Origin: CAYUYV01 sp964561475
GTDB lineage: Bacteria > Pseudomonadota > Alphaproteobacteria > JAJFIK01
Direction: 5' to 3'
Length of the DNA stretch: 64,000 bases
Assembly: GCA_964561475.1 (NCBI GenBank)
Contig: CAZLPU010000019.1
Location: forward strand, 1-64,000
Positions 1-8,387 of the stretch are shown piece after piece (positions within the stretch are counted from its first letter, which is position 1; each line of letters starts with the position of its first letter). Below the pieces are notes generated by a model that saw only the letters and a list, made by a program, of their open reading frames with translations, ran no database searches and was not told where the DNA came from. Position numbers and translations under genes: made by a program.

Positions 1-176
1 GAAAAGCAGGCAACCGCCCACCACGCTCCCAAAATACAACTTGTCAAAGAGCAAACAGCACTCTTTGCGCGCTTAACCGCGCAAAAAGCTCCGGAGGCTT
101 TGAAGCCGATGTTCCCGGAAATGCGAACTCCACCGCAGTGGCCCGGCCCGGAAGCCGTCGCGTTCGCCGCTGGTGA
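1..176 (-). other. rRNA operon leader with boxB hairpin and boxA antitermination site
   Basis: Read on the minus strand, the leader holds a perfect hairpin (8-bp stem 64-71/78-85, 6-base loop) and then TGCTCTTTGACA at 42-53. That string is one base off the enterobacterial boxA TGCTCTTTAACA. The order hairpin (boxB) then boxA matches the Nus antitermination leader of rRNA operons. The plus strand is also open for 72 codons here, but that frame has no start and the RNA signals explain the sequence better. Confidence 0.7.
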
Positions 177-182
177 GGCGGG

Positions 183-211
183 CTTATACCCAGCCCTCAC
201 AGGAGCCGCAA
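183..211 (-). promoter_or_regulatory. rRNA operon promoter (sigma70-type), reading left
   Basis: On the minus strand TTGCGG (206-211) and TATAAG (183-188) are separated by exactly 17 bases, a near-consensus -35/-10 pair. About 130 bases downstream are a boxB-like hairpin and a boxA, the signature of an rRNA operon leader. The 16S gene itself would lie left of base 1 and is not seen. Confidence 0.7.
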
Positions 212-492
212 GACCCTAATTGGGATTTCTTGAAAAAATTTTAAAGCCCTCCTGGAAACAAACGGGAATCGGCGGTTTGCGCCATGGGCGGCACTGGCGA
301 CGAACCCACAGACCCGCCCCATCCCCACCACTCTGAGACCTTGGCACCCCAAGACCTTGACCGGGGGGCAGGAACAGGGTTCGACCATACCCGACGCGGT
401 ACACCGCCCGGCGGCCCTGCCCTGCATCGCCCTCCCAAGGATCGGGCTTTGCCGGGGGAGCCCGGAACGGGTCAACCAGGAAGGCGAAGGCC

Positions 493-1818
493 ATGCTCAG
501 AGGCGGCAGGAACCGCAAATCACTCAAGCCCCAAGACCAGTCGGCCCCAAAAGACCAGCCGCGGAAAGGCGCGCACGGGAACGGCCTGCCTCCGACAGGC
601 CACCCCCCGGACCCGCAAACCCATGACCCGCAAGCCCATGACCGGCAAACCCATCCCTTGGATGATGGAACACCCGGGGCCAATCCCGATTCTGGCCATG
701 GGGCGGCTATGGAGCCGGGCCAGAGGCCACAGGACAGGGCCGATGCGCCAATAGTCCCGCCTGAAAAGGGCCGTCCCCCTGAAAAATCGGGCCTGGGAAA
801 CAGGCTGGTGCGCCCGGGACCGGTGACCGGACGGAAATCCGGCGGCCCGTCGGGCGGCGCGCCGGGACCCGTCATCGGGCTTGCCCTTGGCGGCGGGGTG
901 GCCCGGGGCTGGGCCCATATCGGGGTGATCCGGGCGTTGGAGCGGGCAGGCATCCGCCCCGATGTGGTCTGTGGCACCTCCATCGGCGCCCTGGTTGGCG
1001 GATGCTACCTGGCCGGGCATCTGGATACTCTGGAGGAATGGGCCCGGGGTCTGACGAAACGGCGTCTCCTGAGTTATCTGGACATCATGGTCAGCGGCAG
1101 CGGTATTCTGGGCGGCCGGAAGCTCGCCAAAATGATGGACACATATCTTTCCGACGTGCGGGTCGAGGACCTGGAGCGCACCTTTGTCGCCGTCACCGGA
1201 GAACTGGCCACGGGCCATGAGGTGTGGATCGATGAGGGTCCCATGGTGGAGGCCATCCAGGCCTCCTATGCGCTGCCCGGTGTTTTCACTCCGACCATGC
1301 GGGAGGGACGCTGGCTGATCGACGGTGCCCTGGTCAATCCCGTTCCTGTTTCCGTATGCCGCGCAAAAGGCGCCCGGCTGGTCATTGCGGTGACCCTGAA
1401 TGCGGACGCATTCGGCAAGCACACCCTCAATGAAACGGATCTGAATGTGGACCTGGATCTGCTTACGGAAGATGGAGAAAACACCGAGACCTCCACTCCT
1501 CCCGGAGGGCCGGCAGGCCGGTCCCGCGGGCGGCCCAAGGCCCCGGATGCCCAGCGCATGATGATGCGCCAGCTATTCGGACGGGAACAATCCGCACCGG
1601 GAATGGGAACAGTGATGCTCGGGGCCCTGAACATCGTCATGGACCGCCTTGCCCGCTCCCGCATGGCCGGTGATCCGCCCGATGTCCTGGTCTGCCCGAA
1701 GGTGGCCCATGTCAGCCTGCTCGCCTTCGACCGGGCCGCAGACCTCATTCAGCTTGGCGAGGACGCGGTCGCGGAGCAGCTTCCGGCCATCAAGTCCGCC
1801 ATGGCCGTGCTGCGGTGA
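493..1818 (+). CDS. patatin-like phospholipase (RssA/NTE family)
   Basis: A predicted serine lipid acyl hydrolase of 441 residues. The patatin fold starts near residue 127. Its glycine-rich oxyanion loop is GGGVARG (133-139), the nucleophile elbow is GTSIG with Ser163, and the catalytic Asp277 is in DGA. The nucleophile and aspartate are both present, so the enzyme should be active. The first ~125 residues are low-complexity and rich in Pro, Gly, His and Asp, and include a 15-bp triplicate repeat (610-654). The ATG at 493 follows an AGGAAGG-type ribosome site; a shorter start at Met73 is possible. Cytoplasmic or membrane-peripheral, since no signal peptide is seen. The substrate cannot be told from sequence. 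Confidence 0.85.
   Translation: MLRGGRNRKSLKPQDQSAPKDQPRKGAHGNGLPPTGHPPDPQTHDPQAHDRQTHPLDDGTPGANPDSGHGAAMEPGQRPQDRADAPIVPPEKGRPPEKSGLGNRLVRPGPVTGRKSGGPSGGAPGPVIGLALGGGVARGWAHIGVIRALERAGIRPDVVCGTSIGALVGGCYLAGHLDTLEEWARGLTKRRLLSYLDIMVSGSGILGGRKLAKMMDTYLSDVRVEDLERTFVAVTGELATGHEVWIDEGPMVEAIQASYALPGVFTPTMREGRWLIDGALVNPVPVSVCRAKGARLVIAVTLNADAFGKHTLNETDLNVDLDLLTEDGENTETSTPPGGPAGRSRGRPKAPDAQRMMMRQLFGREQSAPGMGTVMLGALNIVMDRLARSRMAGDPPDVLVCPKVAHVSLLAFDRAADLIQLGEDAVAEQLPAIKSAMAVLR
610..654 (+). repeat. 15-bp x3 tandem repeat in the patatin gene linker
   Basis: Three near-identical 15-base units (610-624, 625-639, 640-654; first unit GACCCGCAAACCCAT) encode repeating Thr/Ala-His-Asp-Pro/Arg-Gln pentapeptides in the disordered N-terminal region. 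The length keeps the frame, as expected from slippage within a tolerant linker. Confidence 0.85.
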
Positions 1819-1985
1819 CGGACGGGCGTCTTGGTCTTCCGTCACACAGGCAGCGAATATTTGTTGGATACTTCGGCCAGGAGAGCGGTCCTGAGTTCCA
1901 GTCCTTGTCATCGGAGGAACCGCAAGGACTGATGATCCTCAGTCGGCCGATTACCCCGCGCCCATATATCCGCCCCCTGAAGGGT

Positions 1986-2414
1986 TCAACCTGAAATATA
2001 GTCCTTGAGGGCTTCCGCCTCCGCTTCGACCCGGGCCATACGGGCGCGCACCACGTCGCCGATGGAGACAAGGCCCACCAGCCGGCCGTTCGTGATGACG
2101 GGGACGTGGCGAAACCGTTTTTCGGTCATCAGGGCCATGATGGACTCCACCGTGTCGGTCTCGGCACAGCTGATGACCTTCTCGGTCATGAAATCCGCAA
2201 CGGGCTGATCCAGCACCGAGCCGCCGTGGACCGCAAGCGCGCGCACAATATCCCGTTCCGAGAGGATGCCCACGGGCTGGCCATCGCTATCGGTGACCAA
2301 CACCGCACCAATGGACCGGTCCGTCAGGATCAGGACCACATCCATCAGGGTCTGCCGGCTCTGGGCGGTGTGGACCGTTCCGCCCTTCTCTTTCAAAATG
2401 GCACCGACGGTCAT
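1986..2414 (-). CDS. CBS-domain pair protein
   Basis: This 142-residue cytoplasmic protein consists of little more than two CBS domains (about residues 8-70 and 75-140). The second contains the typical sequence RFRHVPVI followed by GRLVGLVSIGDV. CBS pairs bind adenine nucleotides and act as regulatory sensors; in stand-alone form the partner is usually unknown. The ATG at 2414 has an AGGAG site 6 bases upstream. The gene stands alone, convergent with the patatin gene (167-base gap), so its partner is not shown by context. Confidence 0.88.
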   Translation of the reverse strand: MTVGAILKEKGGTVHTAQSRQTLMDVVLILTDRSIGAVLVTDSDGQPVGILSERDIVRALAVHGGSVLDQPVADFMTEKVISCAETDTVESIMALMTEKRFRHVPVITNGRLVGLVSIGDVVRARMARVEAEAEALKDYISG

Positions 2415-2735
2415 GAACGTCTCCTCTTGCTGGTTTCGTATTGTCGTCGTTCCGCACAGCCCCCTTCATTGCGATGTTATAAAGTGACCACATTAAGAAA
2501 AGGCCAGCCTTTGACGGTCCCCGCCGCCCGTCGGCTTCATCGGAGGGAGCCTTTGCATCACCAGTATATGGCCCAGGGGCACAGCCCAGGGCAGAATTCT
2601 GCCTGGAAAATTTCGTGATTGAAGAGTGAAATGCAATTTAAGGCTGTGGGCCGGCTGGCGCGTTTTTGGTGTCCCGTGGGCATGCGCCTCAGAGTACCGG
2701 GCGGTCCGGAAGCGGTCACAGGCGCGCGTGGGCAT
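2415..2735. other. intergenic, no gene seen
   Basis: No frame here has convincing coding character. It contains the upstream region of the CBS gene, with a TATAAC element on the minus strand but no good -35 partner. Confidence 0.4.
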
Positions 2736-2768
2736 AAAAAAGCGGACCCTGATTGCTCAAGGTCCGCT
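2736..2768 (-). terminator. intrinsic terminator of the DUF4389 gene
   Basis: On the minus strand an 8-bp perfect stem AGCGGACC/GGTCCGCT (2761-2768 with 2741-2748) is followed by a run of six T. It lies 32 bases past the stop of the DUF4389 gene. Confidence 0.8.
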
Positions 2769-2800
2769 CGAACACTCTTAAACTCGCGCCGTTGTGGGGC

Positions 2801-3694
2801 TTATTTCGGGAAGGTATTGGAGAAGGGGAAAGGCTTTTCGTCCCGGACAAAGCCGATATAGGCCAGCAATTCGCTGAGATAGACGACCATCCGCCGGGTG
2901 AAATTGCGCAGTTCCTGGTTCAGCTCATTATTCAGCAGGCAGATAAAGAACTGGAGCAGGGACAGGAACAGAATGGTCCAGAAGCTCACCCAGGCAATGA
3001 CGCCGAACAGCACCATGTGGAGCAGCCTGACATAGATATTCTGGCCTTTCTCCGCCCCGTCCTGGGCATCGGCGCCCAGGGGCGGTACACCTGCACCACC
3101 GCCGGAACCGGAGGTCTCGTTGCCATCGCCGCCGCCTGATTTGGGCTCGTCCTGGCCACCATCGTCATTCATGCTGGCGTGACGGGGTGCGGAGGCTGCA
3201 TCCTGATCCTCCTCAGAGACGTTGGATTGCATAGTCCCTCCCCTAGTATCGGCCTCTGGCGTGTTGGTTGCTGTCTCGTCGGCGTCCCGGTCCCACGTCC
3301 GGTCATCTTCGGCATTGGAAGCCATGTCACGGTCCGCGCCGGTCGCCTCATGGTCCGATTCATTCAGGCTGTCGCGGACATCGTCATGCCGGTCTGCCCC
3401 CCGGTTGTCGTCCCCGTCGTTTTCACGGGCTTCAACGCTTTGCTCGCGCCGGTCCTGGTCGTCGATATCATCCTGGCGGTTTGTGGCCATCTCATCGGTC
3501 TCCTCACGGTCAGCGGTCTCCTCACGGTCAGCCGCCTCGCGGTCGTCCTCGTCACGATCCGGTTTCAGATCCAAGGTCACGGGTTCGTCGCGGGTGCTGC
3601 GTGACCGGTCCGGACCATCCTCGTCCAGAATCCGGTCCTCGCCCTCGGCCTCCGTCTGATTTTGACGCCGGTACATCCAATTCATTTCACTCAT
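2801..3694 (-). CDS. DUF4389 membrane protein with long acidic/basic N-terminal region
   Basis: A 297-residue protein in two parts. Residues 1 to about 215 are hydrophilic and almost entirely Asp, Glu, Arg and small residues, so probably disordered; an 18-base duplication (3501-3536) repeats Ala-Asp-Arg-Glu-Glu-Thr. The C-terminal ~80 residues match DUF4389: YVRLLHMVLFGVIAWVSF, a hydrophobic stretch, then an amphipathic tail with NFTRRMVVYLSELLAYI. Function of the family is unknown; it is an inner-membrane domain. The ATG at 3694 has a GAGG site 5 bases upstream. The charged extension is far longer than in a usual DUF4389 protein. Confidence 0.75.
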   Translation of the reverse strand: MSEMNWMYRRQNQTEAEGEDRILDEDGPDRSRSTRDEPVTLDLKPDRDEDDREAADREETADREETDEMATNRQDDIDDQDRREQSVEARENDGDDNRGADRHDDVRDSLNESDHEATGADRDMASNAEDDRTWDRDADETATNTPEADTRGGTMQSNVSEEDQDAASAPRHASMNDDGGQDEPKSGGGDGNETSGSGGGAGVPPLGADAQDGAEKGQNIYVRLLHMVLFGVIAWVSFWTILFLSLLQFFICLLNNELNQELRNFTRRMVVYLSELLAYIGFVRDEKPFPFSNTFPK

Positions 3695-3944
3695 CTCAAC
3701 CTCGTTTCCTGATCGGAGCTGTCCAGGGAGTAAATGGGGGACTTGGGCTCAACTCAATCATCCCGCCCACAATCCCCACGGGCGGGGCGGGCTTCAAAAT
3801 CGGCAGGCGGGCCAATTCGGCAGGTGGACCGGTCCGGGCGGGTATACCGGGCGTGTGGAAAAACCGGCCATCCGGGAAACAGGACCACGGGTCAATCACC
3901 TCAGGTTGGGCAATACCCCAGGGCGCGGTCCTGCACCAGTCCCT

Positions 3945-4889
3945 TCAGCCTCTTACGCCACCGGGACGGAAGGGATCCATGAGCGGCATGATCAAAAGAC
4001 CGGCGAAAAAGCCGCCCAAATGGGCGTCCCAGGCGATCAACTGGTTTTCGCCGAAAAAACTCATGCCCGTGAAGGCAATGACCAGATTGATGGCGGTCCA
4101 CACCGCGGCAAACCCAAGGACCCGGCGATCCGTGAGCGGGGCCAGGGGAACAGCAACGGTTTGGGGCCACCCCAGGGAGGTCACCGCCCTGTGGGCGAAC
4201 ATGAACCGGGCTGCCGCCCCCATCAATCCGGAAATCGCGCCGGAAGCTCCGACCACCGGGATGTCCCCCCGGGGATCCACCAGCAGGTGGGCCAGAGCCC
4301 CGGCAGTGGCGCAAATCAGGAACATGAGAATGTAGCGGAGGGCACCGACACGCCGCGCCACGGGCGCTCCGAAAGCCAGCAGAAGAAACGTGTTCCCGAT
4401 CAGGTGCATGGCATCGCCATGGATCAGGGTGTGGGTCACGAAGGACAGCCAGCGCCCGGCCTCACCGAACAGGAACGGTGCCGAACCGAACACCCCGTCC
4501 CCTTCCGTGATGCGGATTGGGATGAAGCCGAAGGAAAACAGCACCTGGAGGTCCCGGCCCTCGGGCAACATCAGACGCAGGAAATGGGCGCCGGCGAGAA
4601 CAGCCATGGTCCACAGCACCACCGACGGCGCATTGATGGCCGGTTCCCTGGGGCCACGACCTCCGGAACGCCGACCTTGATATTGGGATTCCGGGTATTG
4701 GGACTTCGGATACTGGAACCCCGGATCCCGGGACACAAGATCTCGCGACCTGGGGTCCTGGGGCTGATCCCCAATCTGATGCGGCTGCTGCCAGCCGGGC
4801 CGCCGCAAGGGTTCCGGTGCCGGTCCCGGCGTTTGGGCCCGGGGATCGTTACCCTGTTCGTCGTCCTGCTCCCGGTCCGACCGGATCAT
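3945..4889 (-). CDS. rhomboid-family intramembrane serine protease
   Basis: A polytopic membrane protease of 314 residues from the ATG at 4889, chosen because AAGGAG lies 9 bases upstream; a TTG at 4931 is also open but has no such site. Residues 1-85 form a polar linker with YPxSQYPxS repeats encoded by 15-bp units (4681-4725). The rhomboid core (about 86-305) has HLIGN (162-166), the nucleophile Ser216 in GASGAISG and the catalytic His290 in DAHLGG, so the Ser-His dyad is intact. Rhomboids cleave transmembrane helices of other proteins near the membrane face; the substrate is unknown. It follows the DsbA-like isomerase gene with a gap of about 47 bases and may be co-transcribed with it. Confidence 0.88.
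   Translation of the reverse strand: MIRSDREQDDEQGNDPRAQTPGPAPEPLRRPGWQQPHQIGDQPQDPRSRDLVSRDPGFQYPKSQYPESQYQGRRSGGRGPREPAINAPSVVLWTMAVLAGAHFLRLMLPEGRDLQVLFSFGFIPIRITEGDGVFGSAPFLFGEAGRWLSFVTHTLIHGDAMHLIGNTFLLLAFGAPVARRVGALRYILMFLICATAGALAHLLVDPRGDIPVVGASGAISGLMGAAARFMFAHRAVTSLGWPQTVAVPLAPLTDRRVLGFAAVWTAINLVIAFTGMSFFGENQLIAWDAHLGGFFAGLLIMPLMDPFRPGGVRG
4681..4740 (-). repeat. 15-bp tandem repeats in the rhomboid linker
   Basis: Three clear 15-base units (4681-4695, 4696-4710, 4711-4725) and a degenerate fourth encode Tyr-Pro-Xaa-Ser-Gln pentapeptides. The frame is preserved. Confidence 0.8.
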
Positions 4890-4936
4890 GGGGGCCAGCT
4901 CCTTCGTGTTTTTCAGGCCTGGGGTGGTCAATCCAC

Positions 4937-5563
4937 CTAGTGGTCCGGCTCGGACGGGTCACTGCGTGCCGAAAGCGCCCAATCCACCAATGGCAACCGG
5001 TCATTGCCGAAATACATGTCGGTTCCGTCAATGAACATGGTTGGCGAGCCGAAACCGCCTCGGTCGATCAGGTCCTGGGTGTTCGCCTTGAGCGTATCTT
5101 TGACCGATGGGCTGGCCATGGCCTTATCCATCTCCGCCGGATCGAGGCCCGCGCCCGTTGCCAGATCATGCAACACCTCAGGCTGGGAAATGTCCCGGTC
5201 CGCCCCCCAATAGGCTTCAAAAGCCAGTCTGGCATAACTGGGGAGCGCATCCCTCTCCTGGGCGGCGACACAGCCGCGCATCACGGAGACGGCCCGGACG
5301 GGAAAGACCGTGGGCCAGTTGATGGTGAGACCATAGGCCCGGGCCCAATCCCGCAGATCCTTGCGGCTGTAGGCGGCCTTGCGGGGATCGGGATTGGCGC
5401 GGGCTTCATAAACCCCGGCATTGACCGCATTGAACACGCCGCCGACCAGAATGGGACGCCAGACAAGGGTTACCCCCCGGCGGTCGGTCAGCGCCTCGAT
5501 TTGGGAAAAAGCCAGATATGTCCAGGGGCTGGACACATCGAAAAAGAATTCCAGACGCGCCAT
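4937..5563 (-). CDS. DsbA-family 2-hydroxychromene-2-carboxylate isomerase-like protein
   Basis: 208 residues with the thioredoxin/kappa-GST fold of the DsbA superfamily. The N-terminus reads FFFDVSSPWTYLA; the usual CXXC is replaced by SSPW, which is the mark of the 2-hydroxychromene-2-carboxylate isomerase branch, a glutathione-dependent cis-trans isomerase known from naphthalene degradation. Further family features are RPILVGGVFN, NWPTVFPVRA and GGFGSPTMFIDG near the C-terminus. No other aromatic-degradation genes lie nearby, so the physiological substrate is open. The ATG at 5563 has a GGGAAGGA site. First gene of a possible two-gene unit with the rhomboid. Confidence 0.85.
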   Translation of the reverse strand: MARLEFFFDVSSPWTYLAFSQIEALTDRRGVTLVWRPILVGGVFNAVNAGVYEARANPDPRKAAYSRKDLRDWARAYGLTINWPTVFPVRAVSVMRGCVAAQERDALPSYARLAFEAYWGADRDISQPEVLHDLATGAGLDPAEMDKAMASPSVKDTLKANTQDLIDRGGFGSPTMFIDGTDMYFGNDRLPLVDWALSARSDPSEPDH

Positions 5564-5946
5564 CCGGTCCTTCCCGTGTTCCCGCGCCGGACCCGGTGTC
5601 GGCCTTGAGGTCGCCTTGTGCCGGTCGCGGGACTGATCCTGCCGGGCACCTTAGGGCATGCCCCCGATGGCGTCGACCGTATTGGGCCGGGCGGCCCCGG
5701 CGCCTCTCCATCCTCCAACCGGATTTTGAGTCCCAATGCGGCACGCCGGGGCTGGCATGGTTCGTGCTGCATCCGGTGCGAACCTGTGTCCTTGGGCGCT
5801 CGGGAACGTCAGCCCGGCCGAGGACAAGTGATCGGAAAAGAACGGTTTGAGGCATGGCATCGGGCCGGGCGGCGTTATCGCCCTGTCCATGCCTCGTCCT
5901 CATAGTAGGACGCGGGATTGAGCAACGGTGCGGGTCTTCGGGGACG
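5564..5946. other. divergent intergenic region, nothing recognised
   Basis: 383 bases lie between the isomerase gene (minus) and the PAS_5 gene (plus). It must hold promoters for both, but I see no convincing -35/-10 pair, hairpin or small gene. Confidence 0.4.
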
Positions 5947-6726
5947 ATGCAGAATACCAAAACGAAAACCGTTTATGACTATTGGACGGGCTTGAAGGGG
6001 GACCGGCCAGCGCCCGCGCGCCGGGATGTCTCCCCCCGGGGCCTGAGGGCGACCCTGCCCTTTGTCTTCATCGCCGAGCGCCTGGAACCGGATCTGACCG
6101 TGTTCCGCCTCGCGGGCACGGGTCTGTGTGAACGGTACGGGCGGGAGTTGCGGGACCACAGCATCGAGGCCATCTGGTCCCACGCGGACCGTCCGGCGGT
6201 CCGGGAACTGATCGACCGGGTGCTGACCAAGCCGGCGCCGGGATTGATCGCCTTCCGGGCCGAGACCGTCGACCGGCGCGGGATCACCGGAGAAATGCTG
6301 CTTCTGCCCCTCAGTGACGATCAGACACCCCCTGACCATCAGTATCATGAGGGGTTTGCATCCGGCATGCACACCGGTCAGACCTGCCGGAAGCTGCTGG
6401 GCTGCGCCTTCGCCACCCAAAGCACGGCCTCCCTGGGTCAACGGCCCCTGGTCCACCAGACCGTCGTCAGCGCCCGGCTTCTCCAGGATGGAGAACCGCT
6501 GCTCCACGCCATCCCCCCATCTGCCGCCGGGGCGGTGACCGGCCCCCTCAACCGGGCGGGTCCCCATCCAAGCCCTCAGCCCCACATTGCTGTGAACCAG
6601 CCACAGAACACTCTTGCTCCTGCAAAACGGACAGGCGCGCCGAACCATCTGCGGTTGGTCGTGTCGAATGACTGGATCGAGGACGCTGATCCTGGCCAGT
6701 CCCAGGAATCCTGTTCCAGGGCCTGA
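5947..6726 (+). CDS. PAS_5 (DUF1457) domain protein
   Basis: 259 residues from the ATG at 5947, where GGGGA lies just upstream; an earlier in-frame start at 5854 would add unlikely residues. The first ~130 residues fit the PAS_5 family common in Rhodospirillales-like bacteria: YDYWTGLKGDR, then LRATLPFVFIAERL, FRLAGTGLCERYGREL and LLLPLSDD. An unusual stretch of about 20 residues (HQYHEGFASG onward) separates this core from the LLGCAFAT...VVSARLL tail. The last ~80 residues are low-complexity. PAS_5 proteins are presumed sensory, but their ligand and partners are unknown. No output domain is attached. Confidence 0.72.
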   Translation: MQNTKTKTVYDYWTGLKGDRPAPARRDVSPRGLRATLPFVFIAERLEPDLTVFRLAGTGLCERYGRELRDHSIEAIWSHADRPAVRELIDRVLTKPAPGLIAFRAETVDRRGITGEMLLLPLSDDQTPPDHQYHEGFASGMHTGQTCRKLLGCAFATQSTASLGQRPLVHQTVVSARLLQDGEPLLHAIPPSAAGAVTGPLNRAGPHPSPQPHIAVNQPQNTLAPAKRTGAPNHLRLVVSNDWIEDADPGQSQESCSRA

Positions 6727-6736
6727 ACGGTTGCGC

Positions 6737-7837
6737 CTATAACGCCACAGCGATGCCCATCAGGCCGAAATTGTGGCGTCCTTCCTGGCCTTTGAATTCA
6801 TCGGACCGGCTCACATAGCTGTAGCTGAACCGGACCCTGCCACTTTCCACCACGACGCCCGCACTGACATCATGGACGAACCGTTCCGGATCCACTCCGG
6901 GGCTGTCCCTGAATGTGTTGCCCTCGATGAACAGATTGCGCCCTACCCCTCTGGCGTGGGCGGAGGCGAACACATACCAGCCAGGACCGTCTTTTCGCGG
7001 TTCGAAAAAGCCCGTGGACAGAGCAGCGGCGCCGTGGCGGGGCGCGCCCCCATCCACCCGGAGGTTATGCCCAAGGCGCAGTTCCGCTCCGGCGCTGGCT
7101 TGAACGAACGCATTGCCCAGGGCCACCCGGGTCACGGGACGCACATCTGCGGCAAGGGTGCCCCGCTGGCCAGAATCGGAAGGGGCTTTGAACAGGGACC
7201 AGGCAGGCCAGGTGCGCTGCCAGGCGAACTGGAGCGTCACTTCGTTGCCAAGCTGATTATCCCAACCTTCCGGAAGCGGATCGTCGATGAACCGGTGCCA
7301 TTCCCTTTGAAGGGGTTCAGCCTGGGCCAGGGGGCCGACCACGCCAAGGGACAGGTGAAGCGTGTCGACCGTCTCCCTATGACGGACACTGATGTCGTAG
7401 GAGGTCCGGAGCCAGCCCGCCCACGGATGATCCTTGGGCTGGGACTCGGCGACGGTGATATTGTCCGGCGTGAAAAAGGAGTGGGCGATAGCGAACCGTT
7501 CCGCGGTGAAATCTCTCTGCCCCTCATCGCCGAACAGGGACCGGCCCAGCCAGAGACCCAGGACCGAGAGGTCTGCCTCGCTTTGTTCGAAAGACACCTG
7601 GATCGCGGAGGAATAATACCGGTCCGTGACGCCTCCTTCCCGGGGGGCGAAAAAGTCGTTTTCCACCGTCACGTTGACGGCCTGGCCCGCCCGGGCGGGG
7701 TCAGCGCCCGTTACGGTTACCGTTGCGAGGGCGATGATGAAGCCGATCGCCAGGAATTTGGGAAAAATCAATGAACCGGAAGCGCGTAAATCTGCGGCCG
7801 CATCCATATACTTTGGTGAGCCAGCACCGCTGACCAT
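6737..7837 (-). CDS. LpxR-like (DUF2219) outer-membrane lipid A deacylase
   Basis: 366 residues from the ATG at 7837 (GGGAGG 7 bases upstream). A hydrophobic signal segment lies near residues 18-50. The mature protein begins with VNVTVENDFF, followed by TDRYYSSAIQVSFE, FFTPDNI, LHLSLGVVGPLAQAEPLQREWHRFI and a C-terminal beta strand ending in a hydrophobic residue. These match the LpxR/DUF2219 beta-barrel family, which removes the 3'-acyloxyacyl chain of lipid A in a Ca2+-dependent way. The Asn-Asp pair (60-61) at the active-site end is retained. It is single, convergent with the PAS_5 gene. Activity on lipid A is inferred from family only. Confidence 0.8.
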   Translation of the reverse strand: MVSGAGSPKYMDAAADLRASGSLIFPKFLAIGFIIALATVTVTGADPARAGQAVNVTVENDFFAPREGGVTDRYYSSAIQVSFEQSEADLSVLGLWLGRSLFGDEGQRDFTAERFAIAHSFFTPDNITVAESQPKDHPWAGWLRTSYDISVRHRETVDTLHLSLGVVGPLAQAEPLQREWHRFIDDPLPEGWDNQLGNEVTLQFAWQRTWPAWSLFKAPSDSGQRGTLAADVRPVTRVALGNAFVQASAGAELRLGHNLRVDGGAPRHGAAALSTGFFEPRKDGPGWYVFASAHARGVGRNLFIEGNTFRDSPGVDPERFVHDVSAGVVVESGRVRFSYSYVSRSDEFKGQEGRHNFGLMGIAVAL

Positions 7838-7930
7838 GGTTTTGCCTCCCGCCCCGTAACCTTTCCAATGGTTGGTAGCACAGTGGCTTAGCCTTGTCCC
7901 TGCCTTCCATGGCGCGATTGTGCGTTGCCG

Positions 7931-8210
7931 GGGGCGGAGGTCCTCGACACCATCGCCACATTCATCGCCAAATTCATCTCCGCTGGCCATGAAACCACCG
8001 CCGGCGCGCTCACCTGGGCCTTCTATGTACTGGCCCAGGACCAGACCCTTCAGGACGCCCCCAGACCCTTCAGGACGCCTTGGCGAGGGAGACGGATGCC
8101 TTCACGGATGCCTTCACAGGGCAGAGAGCAATCCGGAACCGGTCCTGCCCCTGACCATGCGTGTTCTGAAGGAAGCTCTGCGCCTCCTTCTCTCTGCGCC
8201 GGACTTGATA
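7931..8210 (+). pseudogene. cytochrome P450 remnant (I-helix to K-helix), frameshifted
   Basis: One frame reads EVLDTIATFIAKFISAGHET followed by TAGALTWAFYVLAQDQTLQD, a P450 I-helix with the oxygen-activation motif AGHETT. A 20-bp tandem duplication (8041-8060/8061-8080) then shifts the frame. Restoring it gives ALARETDAF, and another frame gives LPLTMRVLKEALRL (about 8146-8186), the K-helix with E-x-x-R. The N-terminal part and the heme-binding Cys region are absent. A 12-bp in-frame duplication also occurs at 8093-8116. This is the debris of a P450 gene, not an active enzyme. Confidence 0.75.
8041..8116 (+). repeat. 20-bp and 12-bp tandem duplications within the P450 remnant
   Basis: CCAGACCCTTCAGGACGCC occurs at 8041-8059 and 8061-8079 (unit 20 bp). 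CGGATGCCTTCA occurs at 8093-8104 and 8105-8116. The first breaks the reading frame of the P450 remnant; the second preserves it. Confidence 0.9.
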
Positions 8211-8299
8211 GAGGACGGGCCACGCGGGACCGCATGAGTTGAGGAGTAGGGGCCTTCCGGCACGCATGGCCCGACGCCCGATATTTTTATCAGTGCAGA

Positions 8300-8344
8300 G
8301 ATGAAATGAGTCGGGATGGAATGAGCTGGGATGAAATGAGCCGG
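8300..8344 (+). repeat. 15-bp x3 tandem repeat
   Basis: Units GATGAAATGAGTCGG, GATGGAATGAGCTGG and GATGAAATGAGCCGG occupy 8300-8314, 8315-8329 and 8330-8344. They lie 44 bases past the stop of the lipoprotein gene, in non-coding DNA. Confidence 0.85.
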
Positions 8345-8387
8345 GACGATGGGGCCGCCTGCCCCGCGCCCGACATAAGCCCTCGGG

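Noticed and set aside
1..219. Open plus-strand frame of 72 codons at the left edge
   Set aside because: Minus-strand promoter, boxB and boxA explain the sequence; the frame has no start and no recognisable product.
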